Made by a program: the position numbers and the translations under genes. A stretch of 57,279 nucleotides of DNA from Amoebidium appalachense (Eukaryota > Ichthyosporea): contig CAVNZM010000027.1 in the NCBI GenBank assembly GCA_963693365.1, positions 1-57,279 on the forward strand. The letters are read 5' to 3'. The first letter of the stretch is position 1. Each line of letters opens with the position of its first letter. The notes under the pieces are model-generated. The model was given only the letters and a program-made list of their open reading frames with translations, had not been told where the DNA came from and searched no databases. Positions 31,434-41,297 of the stretch are shown here, one piece after another.

Positions 31434-34400
31434 ATGTCGGGCACAGGCGGCTCGCACGGTGCTGTCGAAGGTACCGCGGCGGCGGTCGAAACAGAGGCGA
31501 CCAACAGGCCCGCTGCGATCCGGAAACGCCCCCAAATAACCGATCTCGAAAACCCGGCTCATAAAGTAACTGTGGTTGACTCCGTCGCCGGTGTGCTCGC
31601 ACTGAGAGACGGCGCCACCGGAGACCCCTCTCAAGAACAGACCGTGTCCGACGCGCCCGCGTTGACAGACGGCGCCACCGGAGACCCCTCCCCAGAACAG
31701 ACCGTGTCCGACGCGCCCGCGTTGACAGACGGCGCCACCACAGATCCCCATAGAGGCACCGGTGGCGACGTTGGGGATGCAAGATTGGTGCACGGGCGCA
31801 CACGGTCTGACGCGCCCGCGTTGACAGACGGCCCCTCCACAGATCCCTTGGACCGGTCACGTGCAGACCCCCGTCCCCGCAGTCCGCCCGTGCCTCGCGG
31901 GCCGCCCGTGCGCGGAGTCGGGCGGGGCGCGCCCTGGCGGGCCATGCCCCGTGCGCCGGACCTGGCGGAAAATAGAGAAGTGGCGGTCATCAACCAAACG
32001 AGCATGGTGACGACCATGTTAAACACGAAGGTAAGGACACTTCGAAAGCAGATACACGACAAAGACCGCGAAATAGACCGCTTAAAGGCTCAGGTGGTTG
32101 ATGGAGGAAAGCTTGCGGCAAGGGTACGAGATTTGGAGGCTGACCTAAGAACCGCGAATTCGAAGGAACGTGAAGAGGAGCACCAGATCGCAACCCTCGA
32201 ACATCAGTTGGTTGAATGTCAAAACGCATCCAACACGAAGGACGCCCAGATCGCAACCCTCGAGCAACAGTTGGTTGGATGGCAAAACGCATCTAACGAC
32301 AAGGACGCCCAGTTCGCAACCCTCCAACATCAGTTGGTTGGATGTCAAAACGCATCTAACGACAAGGACGCCCGGATCGCAGATCTGACATCGCAGTTGA
32401 CTATAGCGCAAAACGCATCCAACACGAAGGACGCCCAGATCGCAACCCTCGAGCATCAGTTGGTTGGATGTCAAAACGCATCTAACGACAAGGACGCCCA
32501 GATCGCAACCCTCCAACATCAGTTGGGTGGATGTCAAAACGCATCTAACGACAAGGACGCCCGGATCGCAGATCTGACATCGCAGTTGACTATAGCGCAA
32601 AACGCATCTAACGACAAGGACGCCCAGATCGCAACCCTCCAACATCAGTTGGGTGGATGGCAAACCGCATCTAACACAAAGGACGCCCAGATGGCAGATC
32701 TCACATCACAGTTAAACGGATGGCAAGCTGCTTCTGGTGGGTTTGATGCCGCTCAGGCGGCTGCTCAGGCGAAGCTGGCGGATTACAAGATGCAAATTGC
32801 TGAACACCAAGCGCGGTTGGATACCCTCGCGCAACTGCGGGGTGCGGGCGATCAGCAACGCGAAGAAGCCAAGGCTGCGGAGAAGCGGTTGGTGGCCATG
32901 GAGAGGGAACTAGAAGAAAAGCAGAAGGCCGATAGACAGCGGTTAGAAGGCGAAAATGAACGCCTGCTTCGACAAACGAAAGAAATGGAAGAGCAGCTGC
33001 GGGGGTGCAAAGCAGACATGCTTGAAGATCAGAAGAAGTCTATCGAAGAAGACAGAAAACGCGCGGATGAGCTGTCGTCGTGCAAATTGGAGATTTCCGG
33101 GCTTCAGAGAAAGCTGGAAGAAAGGGAAGAACTGGTCAAAAAACTCGAAATCGAGCTACAGCATTTGGCAAACGAAAGGGCCGGGCTACAGAGAAAGCTG
33201 GAAGAAAGGGAAGAACCGGTCAAGAAACTCGACACCGAGCTACAGCATTTGGCAAACGAAAGGGCCGGGCTACAGAGAAAGCTGGAAGAAAGGGAAGAAC
33301 TGGTCAAAACACTCGAAACCGAGCTACAGCATTTTCAGGGGCAGTTGGTGGCGAAGGACAAACAGATAAACGAACGCACCACCGAGAGGGATCGGTTGGA
33401 ACGTGATGCCCAGGACCTTCGGCGGCAAGTCAAAGAACTTAGCACAGTCAAAGTAGGAACCTTGCAGGTGCAGGAGTATCTGAAGAGCGAATTGGAATCG
33501 CTACAGGAAGGACAGCAACAAGAGCGCGCCCAGTGGGACATGGAAATGCGCGAGCTCAAAGCCCGAGCCGCAGACTCGGAATCGCAGGTGAAAAAAGAGG
33601 AGGCCGCTTGGCGTGGTCGGGAGAAGGAGCTTCTCAAGCAAAATTTAGCCCTTGAAAAAATAGTGCAAGCGGCGAAAGCAAATGACGCAGAGATAGAGAG
33701 ACGCATATCAGAGTTAAACAGATACATCGATCAAGCGTACGCATGCGATGATGCGAATCGTGTAAATTCGACCGAGGACCTATTTTCTTTAATACACTAC
33801 TGGTTCCTCCCCCTTGTCAACAAATTGGTCACCACACCTTCAGAGACCAAAACCAAGACCTTGATCAAGGCCATCGAACAGGCGAGTGCTATAATCGACG
33901 CCGAATTGGAATACCAAACCGCGTTCGCGGCTCTCGGTGAGGGCGGCGACGGCGACAAACTCGGAAAGCCCCTGGACACACCGACCGGCGTGATGCGGAG
34001 AGCCGGCCGAGACATAGCGGTTCTGAAGGCCCAGTTGGCACAGGAAATGGCCGTCAACCGGCAGACGTCGAAGACGATGGCGCAGACGCGCAATAAGTTG
34101 GAACTGTGCGAGGCGGCGAGCGAAAGAAAGGAGGAGCTCCTTAAAAACGCCTACGTCGAGTTGAAAAGCAGGGATCAGGAACTGGCGCCCCTACGAGAGA
34201 ATGTCAAAACACTGCAGGGCTTGCTCGCGGACCATACGGAACAGTCCGTCCAGCTCAAAGCGTACCGGGAGAAAGCGAACGCGCTGTCCGACCAGGCGAC
34301 GCTGAACGTCACCTTGATCAGCCGCGAGGCCGCGCTGCGGTCACACTTCGAGCGCACGGTCGCCGACCACCGCAAACGGCTCCAGTACCTGGCCCAGAAC

Positions 34401-34820
34401 TTTGCCGATGCCCTGGACACGCTTGCCAAAACCAACGCCTCGCTGTTGGCGCGCACGACCGCCGCGACCAACGCGGATGCGGCCCGCGAGGAGCACCTGC
34501 GCAAGGTGATGGACGACATGGGCAGGCGCTACCGCGAGCACGTCGAAGCCTTTGCAGTCAGCAGCCGCGACGTGGAGGTCCTGCGCGAGGCCTACAAGAT
34601 GACCGTGCCCAGCCAGTTGGCGGAGGTGGTCAAGCTGCTCAAGGAGGTGTTGGCATATCTTTATGTGACGAAGCCCGTGGCCGCCATCACGGCGAACGAG
34701 TTCCGCAGCGACGGACCAGCCGTGCACGCCTACATCGGCCGGATCAAACGGGACCAGTCCCGGGGGTTTGCGGGTGCACTATTGGCCGCACAGGACGCCA
34801 AGCGGCCGCGCTTCGAGTAG
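31434..34820 (+). CDS. Giant coiled-coil repeat protein, 1128 aa
   Basis: The N-terminal 200 residues are low complexity with a 20-residue repeat (TVSDAPALTDGATGDPS). Residues about 240-440 are 21-residue (63-nt) repeats of type ATLEHQLVGCQNASNDKDAQ, three heptads each. A 28-residue unit (LQRKLEEREELVKKLE...) is repeated three times at about 550-635. Long coiled coil continues to 730 and recurs in 870-1060. The C-terminal part is helical. The overall shape suggests a fibrous or scaffold structural protein. The stop overlaps the convergent gene end at 34820/34821. Length may vary between strains because of the in-frame repeats. Confidence 0.8.
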   Translation: MSGTGGSHGAVEGTAAAVETEATNRPAAIRKRPQITDLENPAHKVTVVDSVAGVLALRDGATGDPSQEQTVSDAPALTDGATGDPSPEQTVSDAPALTDGATTDPHRGTGGDVGDARLVHGRTRSDAPALTDGPSTDPLDRSRADPRPRSPPVPRGPPVRGVGRGAPWRAMPRAPDLAENREVAVINQTSMVTTMLNTKVRTLRKQIHDKDREIDRLKAQVVDGGKLAARVRDLEADLRTANSKEREEEHQIATLEHQLVECQNASNTKDAQIATLEQQLVGWQNASNDKDAQFATLQHQLVGCQNASNDKDARIADLTSQLTIAQNASNTKDAQIATLEHQLVGCQNASNDKDAQIATLQHQLGGCQNASNDKDARIADLTSQLTIAQNASNDKDAQIATLQHQLGGWQTASNTKDAQMADLTSQLNGWQAASGGFDAAQAAAQAKLADYKMQIAEHQARLDTLAQLRGAGDQQREEAKAAEKRLVAMERELEEKQKADRQRLEGENERLLRQTKEMEEQLRGCKADMLEDQKKSIEEDRKRADELSSCKLEISGLQRKLEEREELVKKLEIELQHLANERAGLQRKLEEREEPVKKLDTELQHLANERAGLQRKLEEREELVKTLETELQHFQGQLVAKDKQINERTTERDRLERDAQDLRRQVKELSTVKVGTLQVQEYLKSELESLQEGQQQERAQWDMEMRELKARAADSESQVKKEEAAWRGREKELLKQNLALEKIVQAAKANDAEIERRISELNRYIDQAYACDDANRVNSTEDLFSLIHYWFLPLVNKLVTTPSETKTKTLIKAIEQASAIIDAELEYQTAFAALGEGGDGDKLGKPLDTPTGVMRRAGRDIAVLKAQLAQEMAVNRQTSKTMAQTRNKLELCEAASERKEELLKNAYVELKSRDQELAPLRENVKTLQGLLADHTEQSVQLKAYREKANALSDQATLNVTLISREAALRSHFERTVADHRKRLQYLAQNFADALDTLAKTNASLLARTTAATNADAAREEHLRKVMDDMGRRYREHVEAFAVSSRDVEVLREAYKMTVPSQLAEVVKLLKEVLAYLYVTKPVAAITANEFRSDGPAVHAYIGRIKRDQSRGFAGALLAAQDAKRPRFE
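32190..32700 (+). repeat. 63-nt in-frame tandem repeats
   Basis: About eight copies of a 63-nt unit encoding three heptads each, with two alternating types (ATL(E/Q)HQL... and ADLTSQLTIAQ...). Confidence 0.8.
33100..33330 (+). repeat. 84-nt in-frame tandem repeats
   Basis: Three copies of an 84-nt unit encoding L-Q-R-K-L-E-E-R-E-E-(L/P)-V-K-(K/T)-L-(x)n-ELQH. Parts are identical at base level, which indicates recent duplication. Confidence 0.8.
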
Positions 34821-36166
34821 CTAGAACAGCCGGACGATGTCCTCGGCGTCCACCTGGATCTTGGCCTTCTTGCGCGTCTTGATGGAGCCGGTGTCGGAGA
34901 CGATGCTGTTGGCCCCGGAGATGGGGTCGTAGTGGCGCTTGCGGACATCGTACTCGTGGGGTGCCTCGACGGTTCCCGTGATGAGGTTGTGGATGCGCAG
35001 CTGCTCCTCGGTGAGCGCGGTCTTGGCCGGCGAAGCCGGGGCCGCGGCCGGGGGCCGCTGGGGCGCGGCGGGGCGCCTTGCGACCGGGGGGTCCTGTGGG
35101 GGCGGGGGGGGGGGGCTGGCGAGCACGGAGGGCCACGCGTTCTGCGGCGGCCTCGATCTGCACCTTGGACTTGCGGGCCATGTGGAACATGACGGCACTG
35201 ACGCCGAGCATGGCCACCAGCTCGACGTGGGGGGGTATGTTTGTGCCGAGGTCCATGGTGTCGGCGATGCGCGCGAGCACGTCGTCATAGTCGGCCTGGT
35301 TTGCCGCGATGGACTCTGCCCAGCCGTCCAAATAAACGTCCGAGACGAACTTCATGGTTGCCTTCTCGACGCCCGTGCACGACAGGATCATCAGGTAGCG
35401 GAGCATGGCGACCGTGCGCTTGTTGTTCTCGACCTTGCGTATGGTCTCCGTCAGCGCCTGCAGCTCCTCGAAGCTGGTGTGGATGCCGATGTGGCCCGGT
35501 ACGTCGTGGCCGCGGGCCTTCTTGACCATGAGGTCCGCCACGAGCTTCTCCTTCTCGCGCTGGCGCTCGCGCTCGGCCTCGTCCAGGCGCTGGCGGTCAC
35601 GCTCGGCGGCCTCTGCGGCGGCGTGATCCACGGGGGGCGGCTGCTGGTGGCCGTGGCCCGTGTGCATCTGTGGGGGGTACATCGCGCCGGGAGGTGGGCC
35701 CCCAAACGAGCCTGGCGGCTGAAGGGGCAGCTGGACGGGATGGCCGTCGTGGAGCCCGTACGAGCCGGACGAGTAGTCGCCGACGGCATATCCGTCCATG
35801 GGCGGTGGTTGTTCGGGCTGGGGGGGCGGTGGGGGAGCGGGGCGGGGCCCGGGGGGCGAGAGACGGCTGGTAGTCTGGCACGTCGTTCCTCATGGCCTCG
35901 AGCAGCTCCGACTCCGGAGAGCTCGGGCGGATGCGCCCGCCGACGTTGCTGACCGAGTCCTCGGGGCGGATGTCCTCGTGTGCGTCCGCGTCGTAGCTGC
36001 GGTCGTCCACGACCCTGAACAGCGGGGGCGGCGAGTCCGGGGGTGTCGGGGTGTCCTCGCGCAGGCCGAGCCGGCTGCGCGGCATGGAGGCCTTGGGTGA
36101 AGCAGGGCGGGCAATGGGCTTCCGCTTCGGCTCGCGCGCGATCACGGACAAAATGTCTGAGGACAT
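34821..36166 (-). CDS. DUF5767-like NCLDV protein (two frame changes)
   Basis: Three adjoining frames make one gene. From the ATG at 36166 (MSSDILSVIARE) to about 35830 the frame is proline-rich. From about 35800 to 35110 it carries the conserved core FEELQALTETIRKV, LRYLMILSCTGVEKATMKFV, LDGWAESI and PPHVELVAMLGVSAVMFHMA. After the G-run at about 35104-35115 the end reads LTEEQLRIHNLI and finishes DAEDIVRLF. The core resembles DUF5767 of several NCLDV families, a virion-associated protein of unknown function. Both breaks lie in G-rich runs and shift in the same direction, which suggests homopolymer length errors or slippage. Confidence 0.65.
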
Positions 36167-36186
36167 AGTATAGGGCCCGATAAAAC

Positions 36187-36462
36187 ATGGAGGGCAAAAG
36201 CACACTAACCGCGGCCAGCGCCAAGAGCATGTCCGGAGCGGTGGACCGGCACCGCGAACAGGTGGTGCAGGCGCTGCTCGCCAACGCGTACCGCAGCATC
36301 GAGTGGCGCGCACGCATGGGCGAGCGCGTGGTGGTGTACCGCATGCCCACGGGCACGACGGTGTACGACGTGGAGGCGGTGGGCAACATGCTTGCGCGGC
36401 GGCTGCGCGCGCGGCGGTTCGTGGTGACACGGCGGGGGGAGGAGCTCACGATCTCGTGGTAG
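36187..36462 (+). CDS. Hypothetical protein, 91 aa
   Basis: ATG at 36187, right after GATAAAAC. Alpha/beta-looking: a helical start, then VVVYRMPTGTTVYDVEAVGNML and a basic hairpin (ARRLRARRFVVTRRG). It is divergent from the DUF5767-like gene with 20 bases between starts. No family recognised. Confidence 0.6.
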   Translation: MEGKSTLTAASAKSMSGAVDRHREQVVQALLANAYRSIEWRARMGERVVVYRMPTGTTVYDVEAVGNMLARRLRARRFVVTRRGEELTISW

Positions 36463-36464
36463 GC

Positions 36465-37690
36465 TTATTCATCCCGGAACCCTTTATTTTCACCCACCGC
36501 ACGGACACCGGTGCCGGCACCGGAGGCCAGCTCGTTGAAACGCGCCACGAGCAAATAAAACTGGCGCCATGTCAATTGCGTGGCGTTGCAGAGTAACCAG
36601 CGGATCTTGCACGCGCCGTAGATGGCGGTCAGGAACGTCACCGAAGTCTTGCGGTGGATCTTGAGCTCCTTGCATCTGGCCTCGTCGATGTCCACGAGCC
36701 TGCCGATTGCAGCTGGATGTCGGGCACGTCATCTCCTTGAGCCACGGGGCCAGGATCTTGGACATTCGTCCATGGTGTGCTTGACGACGTGCGCCCGTAC
36801 GTGTCGGCGCAGTGTCGTCGGGCATGATGTAGGGGGCAGTGCCAGCGCGCGCTGCGGGTATGGCCCTGGAACAGGTCTTGGTGACGGCAAGTGCCTGGTG
36901 CAGGGCCTCGTCGTACGCGACAGCCCCGTATGACCATCAGCTCGCTGTTCTGCTCCACCAGGTGCATGTTCTTGCACCAGCTCCGTGTTCTGGTTGACCA
37001 CGTCAAGGTGCGTGAGAGGTGCGGCCTCGACGCGGGGGACGGACGGGCGGCGCGGACCTGGTCATGTCGATGGCCATCCGTGGTGTGTCTTTGCGCCGTT
37101 GTACCCGTCGCAGATGTCCGATTGTCATCAGCCAACACGGAGTAGTCACCCGTGAACATGCGCGAGAGCAGGGTGTCCGTGTGCACGGCGAAGTCGATGG
37201 ACACGTAGCGGGAGCGGGGAACAGGCGATGTGACCGAAGGGGCCGCGCAGCGCAGGGTCACCAGACTTCTTCTTGGCTGTTCGATGTGTCGATGACGTCA
37301 CTGATGGTCACGTGACGAGCGGTGCCTGTGGGCACCGGTCCGTTTTCATCGACATGGAGCCCGCCAGCGGGGAGGAGTCAGAGTTGAGTTCAAACGCTCT
37401 ACAACTTTGCCGATAAGATCGGCGTTCTTGCGGCTCCACAGAACAACCTTCTTCTCCGCGCCATCCCCCGTCTTCTCGGTGTTGTACTCGCGCCCCACGT
37501 TGCACAGCATGGTGCCGTTGAAGTAGACGTGGCCGTTGGGGTAGGTCGTCGTTACCGTCAACACCTTCTTGCCAAAGTCCATGGTGTCTGGTGCGCGCAC
37601 CTCCTTGAATGCGGGGTAAGCTGGAATGGTGCTGGCAGCGGCAGGGGCTGGCACAGCGGGAGCGGCGGGAGCGACCATGTCGATGTCCAT
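36465..37690 (-). pseudogene. Decayed KilA-N gene copy (remnant 3)
   Basis: The ATG at 37690 opens a frame matching residues about 28-92 of the intact KilA-N protein (PAYPAFKEVRAP, LTVTTTYPNGHVYFNG, REYNTEK), which then runs out at 37346. Matches return in other frames: DVID near 37280, YVSIDFAVHTDTLLSRMFTGD (37150-37210), then a C-terminal part around 36600 with WRQFYLLVARFNELA. There are several small deletions and frame changes. The frame 37346-37690 could still be translated as a 114-residue fragment. Confidence 0.7.
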
Positions 37691-37806
37691 GTCGATGTTG
37701 GGTGGAAAGAGAGAGGTTGAGAAAAAGCCTTGCAGAAGAGACTGGGCTTTGTCGGAGCTGGCGCGCGGAATTTATACCCGTGAAGGGCTCGCGAGTCCAG
37801 ACCCTC

Positions 37807-38325
37807 TCACAGCATGGACTTCAGGATCGTGTCCGAGAGCTCCACGGTCGCGACCCCGCGCATCTGGCGGAGCTCGGCGGGGGTCAGCGAGCGGTTGGAA
37901 TGGGGCGTGGTGACCACGCGGGCGTCCTGGTTGTAGCGGTCGGCGGTGCGAGGCGGCGGCGCCACGCGTTTGTGGGAGCGCGCCTTCCCGGGGACGGCCA
38001 CCTGGGGGCGGGGCGCCATGGCGGGGTTCCGCGTGCGGGCCTGGTCGATGTTGTACAACGAGTCGGCCAGGGCCTGGGCGGCCCGGTGCTGGTCCGTCAG
38101 CGTCTCCGCCGCGAGTGAGACGGTTGCTTCGATGGCGGCGTCGCCACGCGCGCTGAAGCCGCCGTAGGCGAACACGGTGTTGTACGCGGTGGTCATGGCG
38201 TCATGGAGATCGGCCCAGTCCGCGTGGAACGGGAGGGCCTGTTGGAGCCGCGCCATGTTCTCCCTGGCCATGAGCTTGTCGTAGAACGGGCCGCCGGCGG
38301 CATGGTAGCGTGTGGGGATCTCCAT
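37807..38325 (-). CDS. Hypothetical helical protein, 172 aa
   Basis: ATG at 38325, with CATTTTATTGCAACGC upstream (late-type). The N-terminal 100 residues are helical (MARENMARLQQALPFHADWA, ETLTDQHRAAQALADSLYNI), and the rest is basic and proline-rich. It ends in a short helix. Family unknown; probably a virion or assembly protein by context. Confidence 0.6.
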   Translation of the reverse strand: MEIPTRYHAAGGPFYDKLMARENMARLQQALPFHADWADLHDAMTTAYNTVFAYGGFSARGDAAIEATVSLAAETLTDQHRAAQALADSLYNIDQARTRNPAMAPRPQVAVPGKARSHKRVAPPPRTADRYNQDARVVTTPHSNRSLTPAELRQMRGVATVELSDTILKSML

Positions 38326-38357
38326 GTATGCCGTGCGTTGCAATAAAATGGGGCGGT

Positions 38358-38546
38358 ATGGGTATGGATGGCAAGGATCCAGTGGACGCACTCTCGCAGG
38401 TCATGAGCATGGAGTTCGAGCGCGTGCACCGGCTGCTTGAGGCACTGCGGGCGCGCGTGGAAGGCAGGGAGGACGTGCGCGTGCGCCTGGCCGTACCCCC
38501 CGACCTCCGACGGGAGGTTTGTGGAGGGACGGACGGAGCGACGTGA
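38358..38546 (+). CDS. Small hypothetical protein, 62 aa
   Basis: ATG at 38358 after GCAATAAAATGG. A single amphipathic helix (ALSQVMSMEFERVHRLLEAL) and a short arginine-rich end. It overlaps no other gene and ends 4 bases before the next convergent stop. No family. Confidence 0.45.
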   Translation: MGMDGKDPVDALSQVMSMEFERVHRLLEALRARVEGREDVRVRLAVPPDLRREVCGGTDGAT

Positions 38547-38550
38547 CCAA

Positions 38551-39264
38551 TTAGTAATACATGCCGCGGGGCATGCCTTGTGCCGTGCCGGCATTCGTCT
38601 TTGGCATGCCTAATAAGCGAAACAGCAGGTACCCCACGATGGCAAGCACCAAAACGACGGCGACGACCTTGAGCATCCCACCGAACGCACCAAACATGCC
38701 GGCAAGACCCTCGCTCGACTGTTCGGTAATCTTCTCCAGCTTTGCAGCCGACTGCTGGACCGCCGTGTCGTTCATGATGTTCTCCGACACGAGCTCGGCC
38801 AGCGCTTCGATGGTCTGTACCTGATTGATCTTCTTGATTTTCAGGTCGATGTTGTCTTTGATCTCCATCTCCTGCTTCGCGTTCATCATGAGGGTCAGCG
38901 AGCTGTCAAACGCGCGTGTTGCATTGAAGGTGAAGTCGTTGATGGTCTGCGAGAACGTGTCGCTGGAGTTCTTGCCGCTGCTGCCCAGCTCGGTCTTCTG
39001 CTTGAGTTTCTCGTTGAGCTCCGCTTCCAACTTACTCTTGAACTCGTTCGTGCTCTGGGTCTTCTGTATGGCCTTGATGTTGATCTTGACGCGCTGGAGC
39101 TGATTGATTTCGCCGAGGTCCGTACCCGTGAGACCCGAGATCGTCATCTTCTGGTCCGTCATGGTTGAGGCGCTTACGCTCTGATCAACCTTGATGCTCG
39201 TGGACACGGAATTGCGGACGATGTTTTGCAGCGTCGTGGTCGTGCTGTTGCCACAGTCGCCCAT
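38551..39264 (-). CDS. Possible L1R/F9L-like myristoylated membrane protein
   Basis: From the ATG at 39264 the protein is 237 residues and starts MGDCGNSTTT, a plausible N-myristoylation site. A long serine/threonine/asparagine-rich helical ectodomain with repeated amphipathic helices follows (NQLQRVKINIKAIQKTQ, KIKKINQVQTIEALAELV). One C-terminal membrane segment is present (about 205-225, VVAVVLVLAIVGYLLFRLL). This layout matches poxvirus L1/F9-type virion membrane proteins and their NCLDV relatives. An upstream ATG at 39300 would bury the myristoylation site. Sequence identity to that family cannot be judged here. Confidence 0.65.
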   Translation of the reverse strand: MGDCGNSTTTTLQNIVRNSVSTSIKVDQSVSASTMTDQKMTISGLTGTDLGEINQLQRVKINIKAIQKTQSTNEFKSKLEAELNEKLKQKTELGSSGKNSSDTFSQTINDFTFNATRAFDSSLTLMMNAKQEMEIKDNIDLKIKKINQVQTIEALAELVSENIMNDTAVQQSAAKLEKITEQSSEGLAGMFGAFGGMLKVVAVVLVLAIVGYLLFRLLGMPKTNAGTAQGMPRGMYY

Positions 39265-39364
39265 TCCAAGTATACACACCATCCTGTCGTCTGGATACAT
39301 TCAGGCGCGGCGGACCACCGGGCAGCGCCATTTTGGCTGTGTAATATTTTCTCCCCCCACGGTA

Positions 39365-39934
39365 ATGGACCCCTGTTCATCGAAGCGCATGCACGACGAG
39401 GACGAGGAGCAGGCGGGACCCCCCGAGTGCCGTGCACGCCCCCCACACGCGCCCCCCGAGGTCGCGCTTCCGAATGGGGGCGTGACGACCAACTATTCGC
39501 GTACGGAGATCCCGCGCCCCTCGATGAACGAGGTGCGGGCGGAAACCGACCCAGTAAAGGTAGACAAGCTGAACTTTATTGTCATGTCCTGTGCCGCACA
39601 GGGACTCGACCAGGTAACGGCTGACAAGCAGTGCGCGATGAAGGTACGAGGGGCCTTCGACACGGTCGAGGAGGCCAACGCACACGCGCGGCTGCTGCAG
39701 GAGAAGGACCCCTACTGGGACATCTACGTGGCACCCATGTACGAATGGTTTGCGGTACCCCCCAAGACCGACCTCTGCGAGGAGGTGATCCACCCCAACA
39801 AGACTATAGAGGAAATCATGAACAACGAGCTGCGGCACCGCCACCAGCTCGCGGATGGGCTCGAGAGCCGCATCCAGAGCGCCAAGGACGACCTCAACCG
39901 CCAGGACATGATGATCGACACGGAACTGGACTAG
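39365..39934 (+). CDS. DUF5832-like NCLDV protein, 189 aa
   Basis: The central segment KVRGAFDTVEEANAHARLLQ, followed by KDPYWDIYVAPMYEWFAVPP (about 98-137), fits the DUF5832 pattern found across several NCLDV families. An acidic/proline-rich N-terminus and a helical C-terminus flank it. Function unknown. GCCATTTTGGCTGTG and ATATTTTCTCC lie upstream. The stop overlaps the convergent gene by 4 bases. Confidence 0.7.
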   Translation: MDPCSSKRMHDEDEEQAGPPECRARPPHAPPEVALPNGGVTTNYSRTEIPRPSMNEVRAETDPVKVDKLNFIVMSCAAQGLDQVTADKQCAMKVRGAFDTVEEANAHARLLQEKDPYWDIYVAPMYEWFAVPPKTDLCEEVIHPNKTIEEIMNNELRHRHQLADGLESRIQSAKDDLNRQDMMIDTELD

Positions 39935-40638
39935 GGCTGCATGCACCCGTCCTCGGGGGGGAGCATGCAGACGCCCGTGGGCAAGTTGGTGCTGTCGGCG
40001 TCGTCGGCTGGGAGCACACGGATCTGCAGGGCAAACAGGCGCACCTCGAGCTTGCCGTCGAACTCGACCTTCTGGCCGCGCCGCTTCTGCCCGTTGTAGA
40101 TGCCCACGGACTTGATCTCGCCAGCCACGCGGATGTTGGGGAGATTGGGCGAGTTGAAGAGTTGGAGGACGTCGTCGCGGGTCAGGGCCTTGCCTGCCGC
40201 GTCGAAGTAGGCGACACCGGCGTCGGGCAACAGGCGGAACTTGATGGCCTCGATGCGATCGACGAGACACGAGCGCATGCGGTGGTTGATGGCCAGCTCA
40301 TCCGGCACGGGCTCGAAGTCGGAGAAGGCCATCTCGGCGTTCTGGACGGCCCACGCGACGACCGCGGCCTCCAGCTCGCGCACACACGAAATAAAGCTGT
40401 CCACCTGATCCTGTGACCCACTTGACGGCGCGTACTGGGACACGTCGATGGAGTTGTACTCGTCGTTGGGCGGGAACTTGCACTTTAGCAGGGGTGTGTA
40501 GAAGCGAATGGGCTTGTTGTAGCGGCGCACGGGGAAGTAGATGGCGGTGTGGTTGCCGGCGCGGTTGCTCTCGAGCTTGGAGGGGCCGATGGTGAGCTCC
40601 CGGCCATGGAGGGCCTCTGTCCAGTGCGTGAACTGCAT
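39931..40638 (-). CDS. NCLDV conserved protein, possibly DUF5871-like
   Basis: A 235-residue protein from the ATG at 40638. AIYFPVRRYNKPIRFYTPLL (about 33-52), a central F-x-S-C-V-R-E-L-E helix and a C-terminal strand (LEVRLFALQIRVL) give the layout of DUF5871-type proteins of phycodnavirus-like genomes. The family may contain an OB-like or ssDNA-binding fold, but I cannot show this. No membrane segments. Confidence 0.55.
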   Translation of the reverse strand: MQFTHWTEALHGRELTIGPSKLESNRAGNHTAIYFPVRRYNKPIRFYTPLLKCKFPPNDEYNSIDVSQYAPSSGSQDQVDSFISCVRELEAAVVAWAVQNAEMAFSDFEPVPDELAINHRMRSCLVDRIEAIKFRLLPDAGVAYFDAAGKALTRDDVLQLFNSPNLPNIRVAGEIKSVGIYNGQKRRGQKVEFDGKLEVRLFALQIRVLPADDADSTNLPTGVCMLPPEDGCMQP

Positions 40639-40672
40639 CGTGACTGCCACGACTGACCTGTATGCACTCCTT

Positions 40673-40996
40673 TTATACCCCACCGAGTGGTGCCGTGGGC
40701 ATGGCGCTGCGCCAGGCGTCCTGGAAGGCCAGCGCGCTTGTGGTGCTCCTGTTCTTCTCGATCGCGTACGGGTAGATCATGTCGCGGCGCTCCGTGCGCA
40801 CCTCGTACATGGACGACGGGACGTTCGTCCGCGGCAAGATGAAGCGCGACGTGCCTTCCATGACCGTGACATCGAGCCTGCGTGAGCGCGACAGCCTGTC
40901 ACCGGTCTTCACCCGTGTGCGCGCCTCGTTCGCGATCATCGACGACGTGAGGTTGTTTTGGTCGGAGAGCAGGGTGCGTCCGTAAGAATCAGCCAT
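40673..40996 (-). CDS. Hypothetical protein, 107 aa
   Basis: ATG at 40996. Polar, arginine-rich, mostly extended; it ends in a flexible APLGGV tail. Its start lies 37 bases from the divergent membrane-protein ATG at 41034, and a run of A residues on its own strand precedes it. No family recognised. Confidence 0.6.
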   Translation of the reverse strand: MADSYGRTLLSDQNNLTSSMIANEARTRVKTGDRLSRSRRLDVTVMEGTSRFILPRTNVPSSMYEVRTERRDMIYPYAIEKNRSTTSALAFQDAWRSAMPTAPLGGV

Positions 40997-41033
40997 GCCC
41001 TATCCAATTATTTTTTTTTGGCAGGGCACGCTA

Positions 41034-41297
41034 ATGGAGATCAACAACAACACGGTGCTGCTTGCCCTTGCGGTCGTGGCCATCTACTACTTCGTCGTCT
41101 ACAAACGCCACATGCACCGGCACCACCGCCAAGTGTCGGGGTCCACGTGTCGCTTCAGACACGCCGCGAAGCCCAAGCCCACCACGACGCAGCCTGTGTC
41201 TGTGAACGTGGACCCCAAGAATGACCTGAACAACACGGCCAAGGACGGCACCGACCTCCGCAACGTCCTGAACACCACCGTCAGCTACGTGATCTAG
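41034..41297 (+). CDS. N-anchored membrane protein, 87 aa
   Basis: An N-terminal membrane segment (about 7-22, VLLALAVVAIYYFVV) is followed by a histidine/arginine/lysine-rich stretch and an asparagine-rich tail (VDPKNDLNNTAKDGT). I use the ATG at 41034, not 40995, because the T-rich late-type motif (TTATTTTTTTTTGGC) falls between them. Likely a virion internal-membrane protein. Confidence 0.6.
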   Translation: MEINNNTVLLALAVVAIYYFVVYKRHMHRHHRQVSGSTCRFRHAAKPKPTTTQPVSVNVDPKNDLNNTAKDGTDLRNVLNTTVSYVI

